Source of the DNA: Gammaproteobacteria bacterium
Lineage (GTDB): Bacteria > Pseudomonadota > Gammaproteobacteria > VBWC01
Direction: 5' to 3'
Length of the DNA: 64,000 nt
NCBI GenBank assembly: GCA_023266115.1
Contig: JAHFRU010000001.1
Coordinates: 378,377 to 442,376, forward strand
The notes beneath the pieces are model-generated. The model was given only the letters and a program-made list of their open reading frames with translations, was not told where the DNA came from and did not search any database. This document shows, piece by piece, positions 8,528 to 17,465 of this stretch (within the stretch, counting starts at the first letter, position 1; every line of letters begins with the position of its first letter). The position numbers and the translations under genes are program-made.

Positions 8528-10297
8528 ATGAGGCCATTGTTCCCGACTACACTAGTTTTACCGAATCTGCCGCGCCGGCGTTTTTTGCAGGGTCTCGCTG
8601 CAGGCGGAGTTCTGCTCGGATTATCGCCGTTGATCAAGCCCGCATGGGCGCGTGAGGGTGAAGGGACGGTTACCGGGTCAGCCCCGGTGCTCAGCGGTAC
8701 GGCGTTCGATCTCACTGTCACCGAAACGGCAGTCAATTTCACCGGTACGCCGCGGATGGCGACGGTCATCAACGGCTCGCTGCCGGCGCCGACGCTGCGG
8801 TTCCGTGAAGGCGATACCGTTACGCTGCGCGTGACCAACCGCCTGGCGGAGATGACCGCGATCCATTGGCACGGGTTAATCCTGCCGTTCGAGATGGACG
8901 GCGTGCCGGGCGTCAGCTTTCATGGGATCGCACCCGGTGAGACGTTCACGTATCGCTTCAAGGTGCGGCAGGCCGGCACTTACTGGTACCACGCCCATAC
9001 CTTCCACGAACAGACAGGGCTGTATGGCGCCATCATTATCGATCCCGCTCAGAGCGATCCAGTCCGCGCCGATCGCGATTACGTCGTGCAACTGTCCGAC
9101 TGGACGGATGAAGATCCGATGACGATCTTCAAGAAACTCAAGAAACAGAGCGATTACTTCAACTTCCATCAGCCGACCGCGGTCGATTTTTTCCGAGACG
9201 CCGCTGACAGTGGCATTGCGGCCGCCCTCGACAAGCGCAAGATGTGGAACCAGATGCGCATGAACCCGACGGATCTGACGGATATTTCGGGTTACACCTA
9301 TACCTACCTTATGAATGGCACCACGCCCGCCGGCAACTGGACAGGCCTGTTCAAGCCCGGCGAGCGCGTGCGTCTGCGCTTTGTCAACGCGGGAACCGCG
9401 ACTTTCTTTGACGCGCGTATCCCGGGGTTGGCGATGAGCGTGATTCTGGCCGACGGTCAGAACGTCGAGCCCGTCACGGTGGATGAACTCCGCATCGGTC
9501 CCGGAGAGACCTACGACGTGGTGGTCGCACCCAAAGATGGCGCGTACACGATCTTTGCGCAATCCATGGATCGCAGTGGTTACGCGCGCGGTACACTCGC
9601 TCCACGGCCGGGCACGGCAGCCGAAGTGCCTGCCATGGATAAACCCGAATGGCTCACCATGACCGATATGATGGGCGAGATGGGTGACAGCGCTCATGGC
9701 AGTATGGCAATGAGTAGCCCGGCTGTGCGCGTGCGCCACGCCAGCAGCGAGTACGGCCCCAGTGTCGACGCGCGCGTCGACACGCCACGTACCAACCTCG
9801 ATGATCCCGGTATCGGTCTGCGCAACAACGGCCGCCGTGCAGGACGCACAAGTGCCGCGGGAGCCATGGATGGCGGGAGCGGCCGGCGAGTGCTCACCTA
9901 TGCCGATCTGCACACGATCGGTGGGCCGCTGGATGAGCGCGATGCCGGGCGCGAGATTGAGATGCATCTCACCGGCAACATGGAGCGCTACGCCTGGTCC
10001 ATCGACGGCCTTGAGTTCGGAAAATCCACGCCTATCCACTTCCGGCATGGCGAACGCCTGCGGGTCATTATCCATAACGACACGATGATGACCCACCCGA
10101 TGCACCTGCACGGCATGTGGAGCGAACTCGAAGATGCGCAGGGAAAATTTGTCGCGCGCAAGCACACCATTAACGTGCAACCGGCGCAGCGCATCAGCTT
10201 TCTCGTCACGGCCGATGCGCCCGGCCATTGGGCCTGGCATTGCCACCTGCTGTACCACATGGCGGCGGGCATGTTTCGCCAGGTGTTCGTGGCGTGA
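8528..10297 (+). CDS. copA: Periplasmic multicopper oxidase, copper resistance protein CopA
   Basis: 589 residues with a twin-arginine signal (LPRRRFLQGLAAGG). The copper ligands are visible: HWHG at 113, WYHAH at about 149-153, HPMHLHG near 520 and HCHLLYHMAAGM in the last 20 residues, covering the type 1 and trinuclear sites. A Met-rich stretch (MTDMMGEMGDSAHGSMAM) lies in the linker, as in CopA/PcoA. The enzyme oxidises Cu(I) to less toxic Cu(II) in the periplasm. ATG 8528 follows GGAGGATCCACCGAG. It is divergent from cusRS and followed by copB. Confidence 0.95.
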   Translation: MRPLFPTTLVLPNLPRRRFLQGLAAGGVLLGLSPLIKPAWAREGEGTVTGSAPVLSGTAFDLTVTETAVNFTGTPRMATVINGSLPAPTLRFREGDTVTLRVTNRLAEMTAIHWHGLILPFEMDGVPGVSFHGIAPGETFTYRFKVRQAGTYWYHAHTFHEQTGLYGAIIIDPAQSDPVRADRDYVVQLSDWTDEDPMTIFKKLKKQSDYFNFHQPTAVDFFRDAADSGIAAALDKRKMWNQMRMNPTDLTDISGYTYTYLMNGTTPAGNWTGLFKPGERVRLRFVNAGTATFFDARIPGLAMSVILADGQNVEPVTVDELRIGPGETYDVVVAPKDGAYTIFAQSMDRSGYARGTLAPRPGTAAEVPAMDKPEWLTMTDMMGEMGDSAHGSMAMSSPAVRVRHASSEYGPSVDARVDTPRTNLDDPGIGLRNNGRRAGRTSAAGAMDGGSGRRVLTYADLHTIGGPLDERDAGREIEMHLTGNMERYAWSIDGLEFGKSTPIHFRHGERLRVIIHNDTMMTHPMHLHGMWSELEDAQGKFVARKHTINVQPAQRISFLVTADAPGHWAWHCHLLYHMAAGMFRQVFVA

Positions 10298-10332
10298 GGC
10301 GGTTGCTGTCGCATGACGGGAAGGAAATAACA

Positions 10333-11265
10333 ATGTGTAACCGAAATATATTGGTCGTCGTTGCGATGGTAATGGCCGGTCTTTCGCCCGCGTGGGCGAC
10401 CGATACGCACAACGCGCACGCGTCGCCTGACGCCGCCACGGAGCCGATGAATCATGGAGCCATGCCCGGGACGGATCATGGCTCCATGTCAGGGACGGAT
10501 GAAATGAACATGGAAGGTATGCGGATGAATCACGATGCGATGCCTGATGAAACGCCATCGTCCGGTCTTCGCGATCCCCGCGCCTGGTCGGACGGTTACG
10601 ATTTCAGCCAGTTTCCGATGCGGCACGAGGGCGGCGGTGTCAAGTTCGGTTCGCTGCGTGTCGACCGGCTCGAAGCAGTGCGCGTTGACGGCAACACCTT
10701 TACGACGTATGACCTTCAAGCCGGATACGGCGGCGATTTTGATCGCGCCGTAGTGAAGGCTAAAGGCGATATCGATGGCGGTAAACTCGAGGATGCCAGT
10801 ACCGAACTGCTGTGGAGCCATGCCATCGCCGCGTTCTGGAATAGGCGGATCGGTTTGCGTCACGATAGCGGCGCGGGCCCGGATCGGAGCTGGCTGGCGG
10901 CCGGCATCCAGGGAATCACGCCTTATTGGTTCGAGGTGGATGCCACGGCGTATATCGGCGAAGAAGGGCGTACTGCGCTGAACCTTGAAGCCGAATACGA
11001 GTTGCTGCTGACGCAGAAATGGATCTTGCAGCCGCGCCTCGAAGCAGATTTCTATGGCGAGGATGATGTCGGGCGCGCGCTGGGTTCCGGTTTGTCTGAC
11101 CTGGCAGTCGGGGTTCGGTTGCGCTACGAGATTCGCCGCGAGTTCGCGCCCTATGTCGGCATAGAATGGGCGGGCAAGTTCGGCGGCACGGCCGATTACG
11201 CCCGCACGGCGGGGCAGGAAACCGCTCAGGCGCGGGCCATGGCCGGTGTACGCTTCTGGTTCTGA
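10333..11265 (+). CDS. copB: Outer-membrane copper resistance protein CopB
   Basis: The chosen start is ATG 10333 (GGGAAGGAAATAACA before it), because it begins a signal peptide (MCNRNILVVVAMVMAG); the track start lies inside copA. The 310-residue product has a Met/His-rich N-terminal segment (NHGAMPGTDHGSMSGTDEM), then a beta-barrel ending in an aromatic residue (VRFWF), the CopB/PcoB layout. It sits 35 bp after copA and probably acts with it in copper sequestration or export across the outer membrane. Confidence 0.92.
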   Translation: MCNRNILVVVAMVMAGLSPAWATDTHNAHASPDAATEPMNHGAMPGTDHGSMSGTDEMNMEGMRMNHDAMPDETPSSGLRDPRAWSDGYDFSQFPMRHEGGGVKFGSLRVDRLEAVRVDGNTFTTYDLQAGYGGDFDRAVVKAKGDIDGGKLEDASTELLWSHAIAAFWNRRIGLRHDSGAGPDRSWLAAGIQGITPYWFEVDATAYIGEEGRTALNLEAEYELLLTQKWILQPRLEADFYGEDDVGRALGSGLSDLAVGVRLRYEIRREFAPYVGIEWAGKFGGTADYARTAGQETAQARAMAGVRFWF

Positions 11266-11292
11266 ACAACGTTAATCTGAAAGGAAGGTCGT

Positions 11293-11883
11293 ATGTTCGA
11301 AATCATTCCCGACTGGCACCCCATCTTCGTACATTTCACTGTGGCGTTGTTTTCGTTGGCGGCGGGGCTCTTTGCAGTGACGCTGTTCGCGAGATCACCC
11401 TTGACCGGCCTGACGGGACTCTATGCCTACAACACCGTGACCCGCGACACGCTCTCTCTTGCCGCGATGACCCGGCACCGCAATTGGGCCATCGTCACCA
11501 TCACACTGATTCTGACGCTGGCAGTCGGGTCCTTCGTACGTGTGCGCTGCAGCCAGGCGCTGAGTTCGGTGTTTATCGCGGCAATGTTGGTCGCTGGTGG
11601 CGTGTTGGCCTCGACGGCCTGGTACGGAGGCGAGCTCGTCTATCGTCACGGATTGGGCGTTATGTCATTGCCCAAGACCGACGACCACGAACACGAATAT
11701 GGCAATGCCGCTCCGGCCCGTGATCACCACGAAGGTAACGACGATCATCACGTCGCGGAAGCGACAACGACTATCGATGAAATCGATTCCAGCAACACGG
11801 CCGTCGAATCCGGACTCGCGGGCGAGGCAACGAAGGGCGCCGCCGAACAGGATAACGGTCACAGTCATTCCTCCGACGATTGA
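11293..11883 (+). CDS. DUF2231-type membrane protein, first copy
   Basis: 196 residues beginning MFEIIPDWHPIFVHFTVALFS, the signature of the DUF2231 integral membrane family, with about four helices and a His/Asp-rich cytoplasmic or periplasmic tail (EGNDDHHVAEATTTI). A close homologue lies at 13434. Members often occur in copper clusters, but the biochemical role is unknown. AAGGAAGG precedes the ATG. Confidence 0.85.
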   Translation: MFEIIPDWHPIFVHFTVALFSLAAGLFAVTLFARSPLTGLTGLYAYNTVTRDTLSLAAMTRHRNWAIVTITLILTLAVGSFVRVRCSQALSSVFIAAMLVAGGVLASTAWYGGELVYRHGLGVMSLPKTDDHEHEYGNAAPARDHHEGNDDHHVAEATTTIDEIDSSNTAVESGLAGEATKGAAEQDNGHSHSSDD

Positions 11884-11929
11884 TATGGAGGCTATTTCAT
11901 TTATGGAAGATCTGATCAAATGGCCTCTT

Positions 11930-12017
11930 GTCATTTCGACCGAAGCGAGAAATCCTGATATGGTGGAATCGCCTCGAAGTTTTCACAACTAGGATTTCTC
12001 GCTTCGCTCGAAATGAC
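11930..12017. repeat. Hairpin-forming inverted repeat
   Basis: GTCATTTCGACCGAAGCGAG at the left pairs with CTCGCTTCGCTCGAAATGAC at the right, extended by AAATCCT and AGGATTT. The element is 88 bp, non-coding and abuts the second copy of the GTCATTCC repeat, so two different palindromic elements are stacked here. Confidence 0.8.
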
Positions 12018-12040
12018 ACTTAAGGAAGCTCTGATGTATC

Positions 12041-12175
12041 GTCATTCCGGGCGGAGCGCAGCGGAGACCCGGAATCCAGTGCTTTCGAAACAGTGTGTTG
12101 CTGGATTCCTCGGCGGCCGTTCCCGACGCCGCCCTACCTCGCCCGTCCATGGGCTCGCGCTTTCGCGGCAATGAC
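12041..12175. repeat. Dispersed inverted-repeat element, copy 2
   Basis: About 135 bp with the same ends and core as 5998-6126 (GTCATTCCGGGCGGAGCGCA in common). The inner loop differs between copies. Confidence 0.8.
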
Positions 12176-12224
12176 AACAAAGCGATTAATCAGAGCTTCC
12201 TTATTTAATAAATGGAGCGTCGAC

Positions 12225-12815
12225 ATGACGACAATTACAACTGCACCCGGTCACCGGTTTCCGTGGTATGTCCGGCTGTTCTTCTGGAACCAGAAACGCC
12301 GATATGGCGCCGTACTTGAACCCGCGCGTTTGTGGGGCAGAACGCCCAGGGTATTTATCACGCTTGCGCTGCTCTACGGTGCGCTCGACCGGCGTTCGTC
12401 GCCGATTGAACCGCCACTGCGCACACTGGTCACGGTGCGCGTATCGCAGATCAACTGGTGTCCGTTTTGCGTCGACATCAATTCTGCCACCGCGCTGAAG
12501 CGAGGTATCAGCGAGGAAAAACTGCTGGGGCTGGCCGATTTTCGCGACAGTGAAATGTTTAGTGGCCGTGAAAAAGCAGCGCTGGTCTATGCCGAGGCTG
12601 TGACTTTTACCGACAGGCAGCCGACCGATGCCCACTTCGAGCACTTGCGGCAGTATTTTGACGATGACGCGATCATCGAATTGACCGCGATCATTGCGTT
12701 TCAGAACCTTTCCAGTAAATTTAATGCAGCGCTGGGCGTGAAACCGCACGGTTTCTGCGCGGTGGCGCCGTTACCGGATACCACGCTGCGTTCCGGATCG
12801 GAAGGACAACGATGA
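12225..12815 (+). CDS. AhpD-like carboxymuconolactone decarboxylase family protein
   Basis: The track start at 12093 lies in a repeat; ATG 12225 with an upstream GGAGCG gives MTTITTAPGHRFPWYVRLFF and 196 residues. The AhpD-type CxxC active motif is clear (NWCPFCVDINSATALKRG), followed by the helical bundle and GREKAALVYAEAVTF. The family performs peroxidatic or thiol-redox reactions, so a role in copper-linked oxidative stress is plausible. Its stop overlaps the next gene's start (ATGA). Confidence 0.85.
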   Translation: MTTITTAPGHRFPWYVRLFFWNQKRRYGAVLEPARLWGRTPRVFITLALLYGALDRRSSPIEPPLRTLVTVRVSQINWCPFCVDINSATALKRGISEEKLLGLADFRDSEMFSGREKAALVYAEAVTFTDRQPTDAHFEHLRQYFDDDAIIELTAIIAFQNLSSKFNAALGVKPHGFCAVAPLPDTTLRSGSEGQR

Positions 12816-13318
12816 AGCCACACAACAAACCACGCTGTCCGGTCTGTGACATGGAGGTCACGGATGAACGCTACACGACGGTGTACCAGCAGATGAATTT
12901 TGTCTTCTGTTCTGCCCAGTGCCGGGACAATTTTACTGCGCACCCGCATCTCTATATCGGGATACCGGGACAGAATTCGCCGCGGCAGGAAGGCCAGGAG
13001 GCGCTCAAGCGCCGGCGGATACATCTGGCCGGATCGCTGGATGCCACGGAAGAAACAGGTGTGCAGGATGCCTTGTCCCGATTGATGGGTATCAAAGACG
13101 TGGTTTTTGAGCGCGACTGTCTCGCTATTGTCTATGACCTGTTGCAGGTAACCGAAGCGCAGATCGAGACGGCGCTCGTTGACGCCGGCGCGCGGCTTGG
13201 CGGCGGATGGAGCGAGCGACTGCGGCGCGGCTGGGTTCACTATGTCGAAGAGACCCAGCTGGAAAGCATGGAGGTTACGCCGTCCACCTGTTGCAACCGG
13301 CCACCGCAGGGTCGCTGA
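12812..13318 (+). CDS. YHS-domain protein with C-terminal HMA-like fold
   Basis: 168 residues. The N-terminus is a YHS metal-binding domain (CPVCDMEVTDE, then FVFCSAQCRDNFTAHPHLY). The C-terminal half (RRRIHLAGSLDATEETGVQDAL and later VDAGARLGGG) has the beta-alpha pattern of a heavy-metal-associated domain but lacks its CxxC. Likely a cytoplasmic copper-binding or chaperone protein. Overlaps the AhpD-like gene by 4 bp. Confidence 0.75.
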   Translation: MKPHNKPRCPVCDMEVTDERYTTVYQQMNFVFCSAQCRDNFTAHPHLYIGIPGQNSPRQEGQEALKRRRIHLAGSLDATEETGVQDALSRLMGIKDVVFERDCLAIVYDLLQVTEAQIETALVDAGARLGGGWSERLRRGWVHYVEETQLESMEVTPSTCCNRPPQGR

Positions 13319-13331
13319 TCGGAGGAGCACC

Positions 13332-13391
13332 ATGCAATTCAGCAAGGTTACCGCCATTGTGCGTAACCAGATATTCGAGCAGGTGGAATAG
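13332..13391 (+). pseudogene. Truncated PII-like gene, 19 codons
   Basis: GGAGGAG lies 6 bp before ATG 13332, which opens MQFSKVTAIVRNQIFEQVE and then a TAG. This matches the first strand and helix of P-II nitrogen-regulator family proteins (usually about 100-110 residues, starting M-x-F-x-KVTAIVR). No downstream PII sequence follows in any frame before the next gene, so it is a 3'-truncated remnant. Translation could still occur and couple to the DUF2231 gene. Confidence 0.55.
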
Positions 13392-13433
13392 AGGTCATGA
13401 TTTTTCAGCGTGATAATTATGAGGAGAGCAATA

Positions 13434-14132
13434 GTGATAGAGATTATTCCGAACTGGCATCCGATATTCGTCCATTTTACCGTTGCGCTGTTGTCGGCAG
13501 CGGTCGGGTTTTTCCTGCTTGCGACGATTTTCACCGGCCATCGCTGGCGTGAGCAGTGGCTGAACGTGGCGTACTGGAATCTGTGGGCGGGCGGCGCGGC
13601 ATCGATATTGACCGTCGCGGCGGGTTGGTACGCGTTCAATACGGTGACCCATGACACGCCATCGCATGACGCGATGACCGAGCACCGCAACCTGGCGCTG
13701 GTGACGCTTGCGGTGCTGTTGCCGGTCGTCATCTGGTCGGTACGGAATTACACGCGACAGCAGCGTGTCAGTACGATGTTTCTCGGCACGATGTTGCTGA
13801 TTGCCGGATTGTTGCTGTCGACGGCATGGCACGGTGCCGAGCTGGTCTACCGTCATGGTCTTGGCGTGATGTCGCTGCCCAAACCGGAGACCGGCGCGGA
13901 CGGGCACGGTCACAGTCATGGCCAGGCAGCCGGTGCCGCAGAATCGGGATCGCCTGCCGACAGTCCGCATCATGACGCGGGTCAAACGGGGTCCATGGAT
14001 ATGAAAATGACAGGTGACGACGCGACGGCAACCCATGACGACGATCATGATCATGACGCGATGGATCCCGGTGATATGGAGACTATGGATGAGCCGGCCG
14101 TAACGGATCACGACGACGATCATGCCCATTGA
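13434..14132 (+). CDS. DUF2231-type membrane protein, second copy
   Basis: GTG 13434 with GAGGAGAG upstream gives MIEIIPNWHPIFVHFTVALL and 232 residues, matching the start of the paralogue at 11293. There are about four membrane helices (to LLLSTAWHGAELVYRHGLGVMSLPK) and then a long His/Asp/Met-rich tail (HDDDHDHDAMDPGDMETMD) probably able to bind metal. The duplication within one copper island suggests a real role in copper handling. Confidence 0.85.
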   Translation: MIEIIPNWHPIFVHFTVALLSAAVGFFLLATIFTGHRWREQWLNVAYWNLWAGGAASILTVAAGWYAFNTVTHDTPSHDAMTEHRNLALVTLAVLLPVVIWSVRNYTRQQRVSTMFLGTMLLIAGLLLSTAWHGAELVYRHGLGVMSLPKPETGADGHGHSHGQAAGAAESGSPADSPHHDAGQTGSMDMKMTGDDATATHDDDHDHDAMDPGDMETMDEPAVTDHDDDHAH

Positions 14133-14182
14133 TCCGGCGCGGTGGCGGCGATGGCAAGGACAGCACGAGCAAGGAAATGACG

Positions 14183-14341
14183 ATGCAGGATCGCCAGCAG
14201 ATGATGGAGCGTCGCATGGACATGATGCAGGGCATGATGGAACAGATGATGGAGCAGATGCTGGCGCAGCAGGGAGGCGCAAAGCCGGGCAAGCAGGACA
14301 GCAAGGCAGAGAAGGAGCACGATCACAAGGACAAAAAGTGA
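14183..14341 (+). CDS. Small Met-rich protein
   Basis: The track uses TTG 14129; ATG 14183 is better placed after AAGGAA and gives 52 residues beginning MQDRQQMMERRMDMMQGMM, a Met-rich helix, then a Lys/His tail. There is no signal peptide. The Met pattern suggests Cu(I) binding. The position between DUF2231 and the ATPase supports a copper role, but I do not recognise a family. Confidence 0.5.
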   Translation: MQDRQQMMERRMDMMQGMMEQMMEQMLAQQGGAKPGKQDSKAEKEHDHKDKK

Positions 14342-14399
14342 TCGATCCCGATGAAGGCGGTTTCCGGAGAGCGCCACATCCGGGTGACAGGAGCATGAC

Positions 14400-16811
14400 A
14401 TGAACAAAGTAGCCGATCCGGTGTGTGGCATGGAGGTGGCGGCGGACGCCACGCACCGGTATGAGCACGCCGGTAACGTCTATCGCTTTTGCAGCGAGCG
14501 CTGTCTGCAGAAATTCCGGCAGGCCCCGGATAAATATTTGTCCGGGGCACCATCAAAGAAAATGTCCGGTGCACCGGCAGCAGCGGCCGTCTATACCTGT
14601 CCGATGCATCCGGAGGTTCGTCAGCAAGGTCCCGGCAGCTGTCCGAAATGCGGCATGACACTGGAACCGGCGTCCGCACCGGTGGCCGCGGCACGGGAGA
14701 CCGAGTACGTCTGCCCGATGCACCCGGAGGTGGTGCGGGATCATCCGGGGAATTGCCCGAAGTGCGGCATGACACTCGAGCCGCGTACCGTCACGGCTGC
14801 GGAAGATACCCGCGAGCTGGATGCGATAACGCTGCGCTTCTGGGTAAGTACGGCGCTCGCCATCCCGACGTTTTTCAGCGCGACGATGGCCGAGTTCCGG
14901 CCGGAAGCCATCGCGGTGTGGATAGAGCCGCACTACCGGCAATGGCTCGAAATGGCGCTGGCCACGCCGGTGGTATGGTGGGGCGGCTGGATATTCTTCA
15001 CGCGCGGCTGGCAGTCGTTGCGCACGCGCAATCTCAATATGTTCACGCTGATAGCTCTGGGCGTAGGCGTGGCGTGGACCTACAGCGTGGTCGCGGCGGT
15101 ATTTCCCGGCGTCTTTCCGCAGTCAGTATTTAACGAGATGGGTGTGGTGCCGGTTTACTTCGAGGCCGCCGCGGTGATTACCGCGCTGGTATTGCTTGGA
15201 CAGGTGCTTGAGTTGCGCGCGCGCAGTCAGACCAACGCCGCGATCAAGTTGCTGCTCGGGCTCTCACCGAAGACGGCGCGCATCGTTCGAGATAACGGTG
15301 CGGAAGAGGATATCCCGCTCGGGCACGTGCAGCCCGGCGATACGCTGCGCGTACGCCCTGGCGAAAAGATTCCGGTGGACGGAACCGTGACCGAGGGCGC
15401 CAGTTACGTCGATGAGTCGATGGTGACCGGTGAACCGGTACCGGTGCCGAAATCCGCCGGCGAGCGACTGATCGGAGCCACCGTCAATGGTACGGGCAGC
15501 CTGCTGATGAAGGCGGAGAAGGTTGGCGCGGATACACTGTTGTCGCAGATCGTCAAGATGGTCGCCGAGGCCCAGCGCTCGCGCGCGCCGATACAGAAAC
15601 TGGTTGACATTGTGTCGGGCTACTTCGTGCCGGCGGTGGTGCTCGTCGCGGTCATTACGATGATCGTCTGGGGTCTGTGGGGCCCCGAGCCGCGCCTGGC
15701 ACATGCTGTTATCAACGCTGTTGCCGTGCTGATCATTGCCTGTCCGTGCGCGCTGGGTCTGGCGACGCCGATGTCCATCATGGTCGGTACCGGCAAGGGT
15801 GCGATGGCTGGTGTGTTGATCAAGAACGCCGAGGCGCTCGAGATCATGCGCAAGGTCGATACGCTGGTCATCGACAAGACCGGCACGCTCACCGAAGGAA
15901 AACCGAAACTCGTCGTCGTGATCCCGGTTAACGACTTTAACGAGCAGGACGCGCTGCGATTGGCCGCGAGTCTGGAACAGGGCAGCGAACATCCGCTGGC
16001 CGAGGCGATCGTGCGCGGTGCCAAGGAAAAGAAAGTCGGGCTGTCCAGGACGGAGGATTTTCAATCGGTCACCGGTCAGGGGGTGACCGGCAAGGTCGAC
16101 AATTGTCCTGTGGCGCTCGGCAACATTAAATTGTTCGAAGGTCTTGGTATTGATGCCGGCGATCTGCCGCAGCGCGCCGACGCGATGCGCGCCGAAGGGC
16201 AGACCGTGATGTTTCTGGCCATCAATGGCAAGGCGGCCGGTCTCATCGGTGTGGCGGACCCGATCAAGGAATCGACGCCGGAGGCAATCAGCGATCTGCA
16301 CAAGGAAGGGATCAAGATCGTCATGTTGACCGGCGACAGCCGCAAGACCGCGGAAGCAGTCGCCGGAAAACTGGGTATCGACGAGATACAGGCTGAAGTG
16401 CTGCCGGACCAGAAGGCGGCGGTAGTCAAGCAATTGCAGGCCGAAGGCCGGGTGGTCGCGATGGCCGGCGACGGTATCAACGATGCGCCGGCACTGGCGC
16501 AGGCGCACGTCGGCATCGCGATGGGCACCGGCACCGATGTCGCGATGGAAAGCGCCGGCGTCACACTGGTCAAGGGCGATCTGCGCGGCATCGTGCGGGC
16601 CAGACGCCTGAGCAGGATGACGATGCGCAACATCCGCCAGAACCTGTTCTTCGCATTTGTCTACAACACACTCGGTGTGCCGGTGGCGGCCGGCGTACTG
16701 TATCCGTATTTCGGGTGGCTGTTGTCGCCGATGATTGCGGCCGCGGCGATGAGCTTCAGCTCGGTCTCAGTGGTAGTGAATGCGCTGCGCCTGCGACGGG
16801 CGCCGCTGTGA
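14400..16811 (+). CDS. Cu(I)/Ag(I) P1B-type ATPase with YHS and two HMBD domains
   Basis: 803 residues. A YHS domain (4-47, [17 protein letters not shown]) is followed by two heavy-metal-binding repeats ([20 protein letters not shown] at 65-90 and again at 103-128), then eight membrane helices. The transport motif is C448-P-C450 ([13 protein letters not shown]), the phosphorylated Asp is D492 (DKTGTLTEG), and SEHPLAEAI and [10 protein letters not shown] follow. No classical HMA domain is present. It exports Cu(I) from the cytoplasm. ATG 14400 follows ACAGGAG. Confidence 0.95.
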   Translation: MNKVADPVCGMEVAADATHRYEHAGNVYRFCSERCLQKFRQAPDKYLSGAPSKKMSGAPAAAAVYTCPMHPEVRQQGPGSCPKCGMTLEPASAPVAAARETEYVCPMHPEVVRDHPGNCPKCGMTLEPRTVTAAEDTRELDAITLRFWVSTALAIPTFFSATMAEFRPEAIAVWIEPHYRQWLEMALATPVVWWGGWIFFTRGWQSLRTRNLNMFTLIALGVGVAWTYSVVAAVFPGVFPQSVFNEMGVVPVYFEAAAVITALVLLGQVLELRARSQTNAAIKLLLGLSPKTARIVRDNGAEEDIPLGHVQPGDTLRVRPGEKIPVDGTVTEGASYVDESMVTGEPVPVPKSAGERLIGATVNGTGSLLMKAEKVGADTLLSQIVKMVAEAQRSRAPIQKLVDIVSGYFVPAVVLVAVITMIVWGLWGPEPRLAHAVINAVAVLIIACPCALGLATPMSIMVGTGKGAMAGVLIKNAEALEIMRKVDTLVIDKTGTLTEGKPKLVVVIPVNDFNEQDALRLAASLEQGSEHPLAEAIVRGAKEKKVGLSRTEDFQSVTGQGVTGKVDNCPVALGNIKLFEGLGIDAGDLPQRADAMRAEGQTVMFLAINGKAAGLIGVADPIKESTPEAISDLHKEGIKIVMLTGDSRKTAEAVAGKLGIDEIQAEVLPDQKAAVVKQLQAEGRVVAMAGDGINDAPALAQAHVGIAMGTGTDVAMESAGVTLVKGDLRGIVRARRLSRMTMRNIRQNLFFAFVYNTLGVPVAAGVLYPYFGWLLSPMIAAAAMSFSSVSVVVNALRLRRAPL

Positions 16812-16847
16812 GAGTGTAATGACTAGTTCAGCAAAGCGAATAGAGCG

Positions 16848-17213
16848 ATGGTCTGGAAGCAACTGATCGCTGCCCTGTCGATTGCGGTCGTTGTGGGCGG
16901 CGCTTTGGCGGGCTGTGACCGGGGGAGTGCCGGTGGTCACATGGGTCAAATGATGGGCGGCGGCATGACGGGACGAATCCCTGCCGGTGATAACGATCCA
17001 CCGTTGCCGGAGGCGCAATCGCCAGGCGCGAAACTGATTCAGCAATACTGCAGTCAGTGCCATGCGCCGCCGACGCCGGCAGCCCACTCCGCGCAGGTGT
17101 GGCCTGCCTTGGTTGCCCGCATGAAACAGCACATGGTCACCCAGGCCGCCGCGGTGCCGGATACTGAGCAGCTTCAGGAAATAATCGCGTATCTGCAGCG
17201 GCATGCAGGCTGA
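16848..17213 (+). CDS. Small c-type cytochrome lipoprotein
   Basis: 121 residues with a lipobox (VVGGALAGC), a Met/Gly-rich stretch (HMGQMMGGGMTG) and a single haem motif CSQCH followed by a short helical domain (TEQLQEIIAYLQRHAG). Probably a monohaem electron carrier anchored in the periplasm, possibly serving the copper oxidase. The last codons lie inside the 175-bp direct repeat. Confidence 0.8.
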   Translation: MVWKQLIAALSIAVVVGGALAGCDRGSAGGHMGQMMGGGMTGRIPAGDNDPPLPEAQSPGAKLIQQYCSQCHAPPTPAAHSAQVWPALVARMKQHMVTQAAAVPDTEQLQEIIAYLQRHAG

Positions 17214-17379
17214 ACGAGGGGTGTAGGGAAAAGGGAATGAAACACAAGCGGCAATGGAAAGCACCTTTGTAAGCCATGCATATATATGAGGAGAAACAGT
17301 CATGACTCAGCAAACGCAGACACACAGCGAGAAATCAACGGTAACGAGAACGGCGGCGAAAGAAACGCCCGGCAGCAAG
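17205..17379 (+). repeat. 175-bp direct repeat, left copy
   Basis: Nearly identical (I count two mismatches) to 19824-19998. It contains the last residues (AG, stop) of the upstream gene, a ribosome site (GAGGAG) and the first 26 codons of the DUF2934 gene. The two copies flank about 2.4 kb. Confidence 0.9.
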
Positions 17380-17406
17380 TCATCGACGCCGCGGCGATGG
17401 CGCTGA
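17302..17406 (+). pseudogene. Duplicated 5' fragment of the DUF2934 gene
   Basis: ATG 17302 reads MTQQTQTHSEKSTVTRTAAK, identical to the first 26 residues of the gene at 19921, then leaves the repeat, adds eight unrelated residues and stops. It keeps the ribosome site but lacks the DUF2934 domain. Confidence 0.8.
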
Positions 17407-17465
17407 GTTCGCTACCGGTGATCGTCAACTCGGCCATGCTCAAACGCGCGAGGCTAAGGCCATGA
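17379..17465 (+). pseudogene. C-terminal remnant of a second copper P-type ATPase
   Basis: In the frame starting at 17379 the sequence reads VIDAAAMALSSLPVIVNSAM, then LKRARLRP and a stop. This is the last membrane helix and tail of a CopA-type ATPase (compare [19 protein letters not shown] of the intact pump ending at 16811). It begins exactly where the direct repeat ends, marking a recombination junction. Confidence 0.7.

Larger units (their letters stand above)
11884..12224. other. Non-coding gap holding two repeats
   Basis: 341 bp with no supported gene. It consists mostly of the hairpin at 11930-12017 and the dispersed element at 12041-12175. The track start of the next ORF (12093) runs through this repeat and is not used. 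Confidence 0.6.

Noticed and set aside
8876-10558. 560-codon minus-strand ORF opposite copA
   Set aside because: Antisense shadow of the multicopper oxidase; His/Arg-rich composition typical of GC-rich antisense frames and no homology.
15264-16508. 414-codon minus-strand ORF opposite the copper ATPase
   Set aside because: Lies wholly within a clear P-type ATPase gene and has a low-complexity His/Arg/Gln composition.
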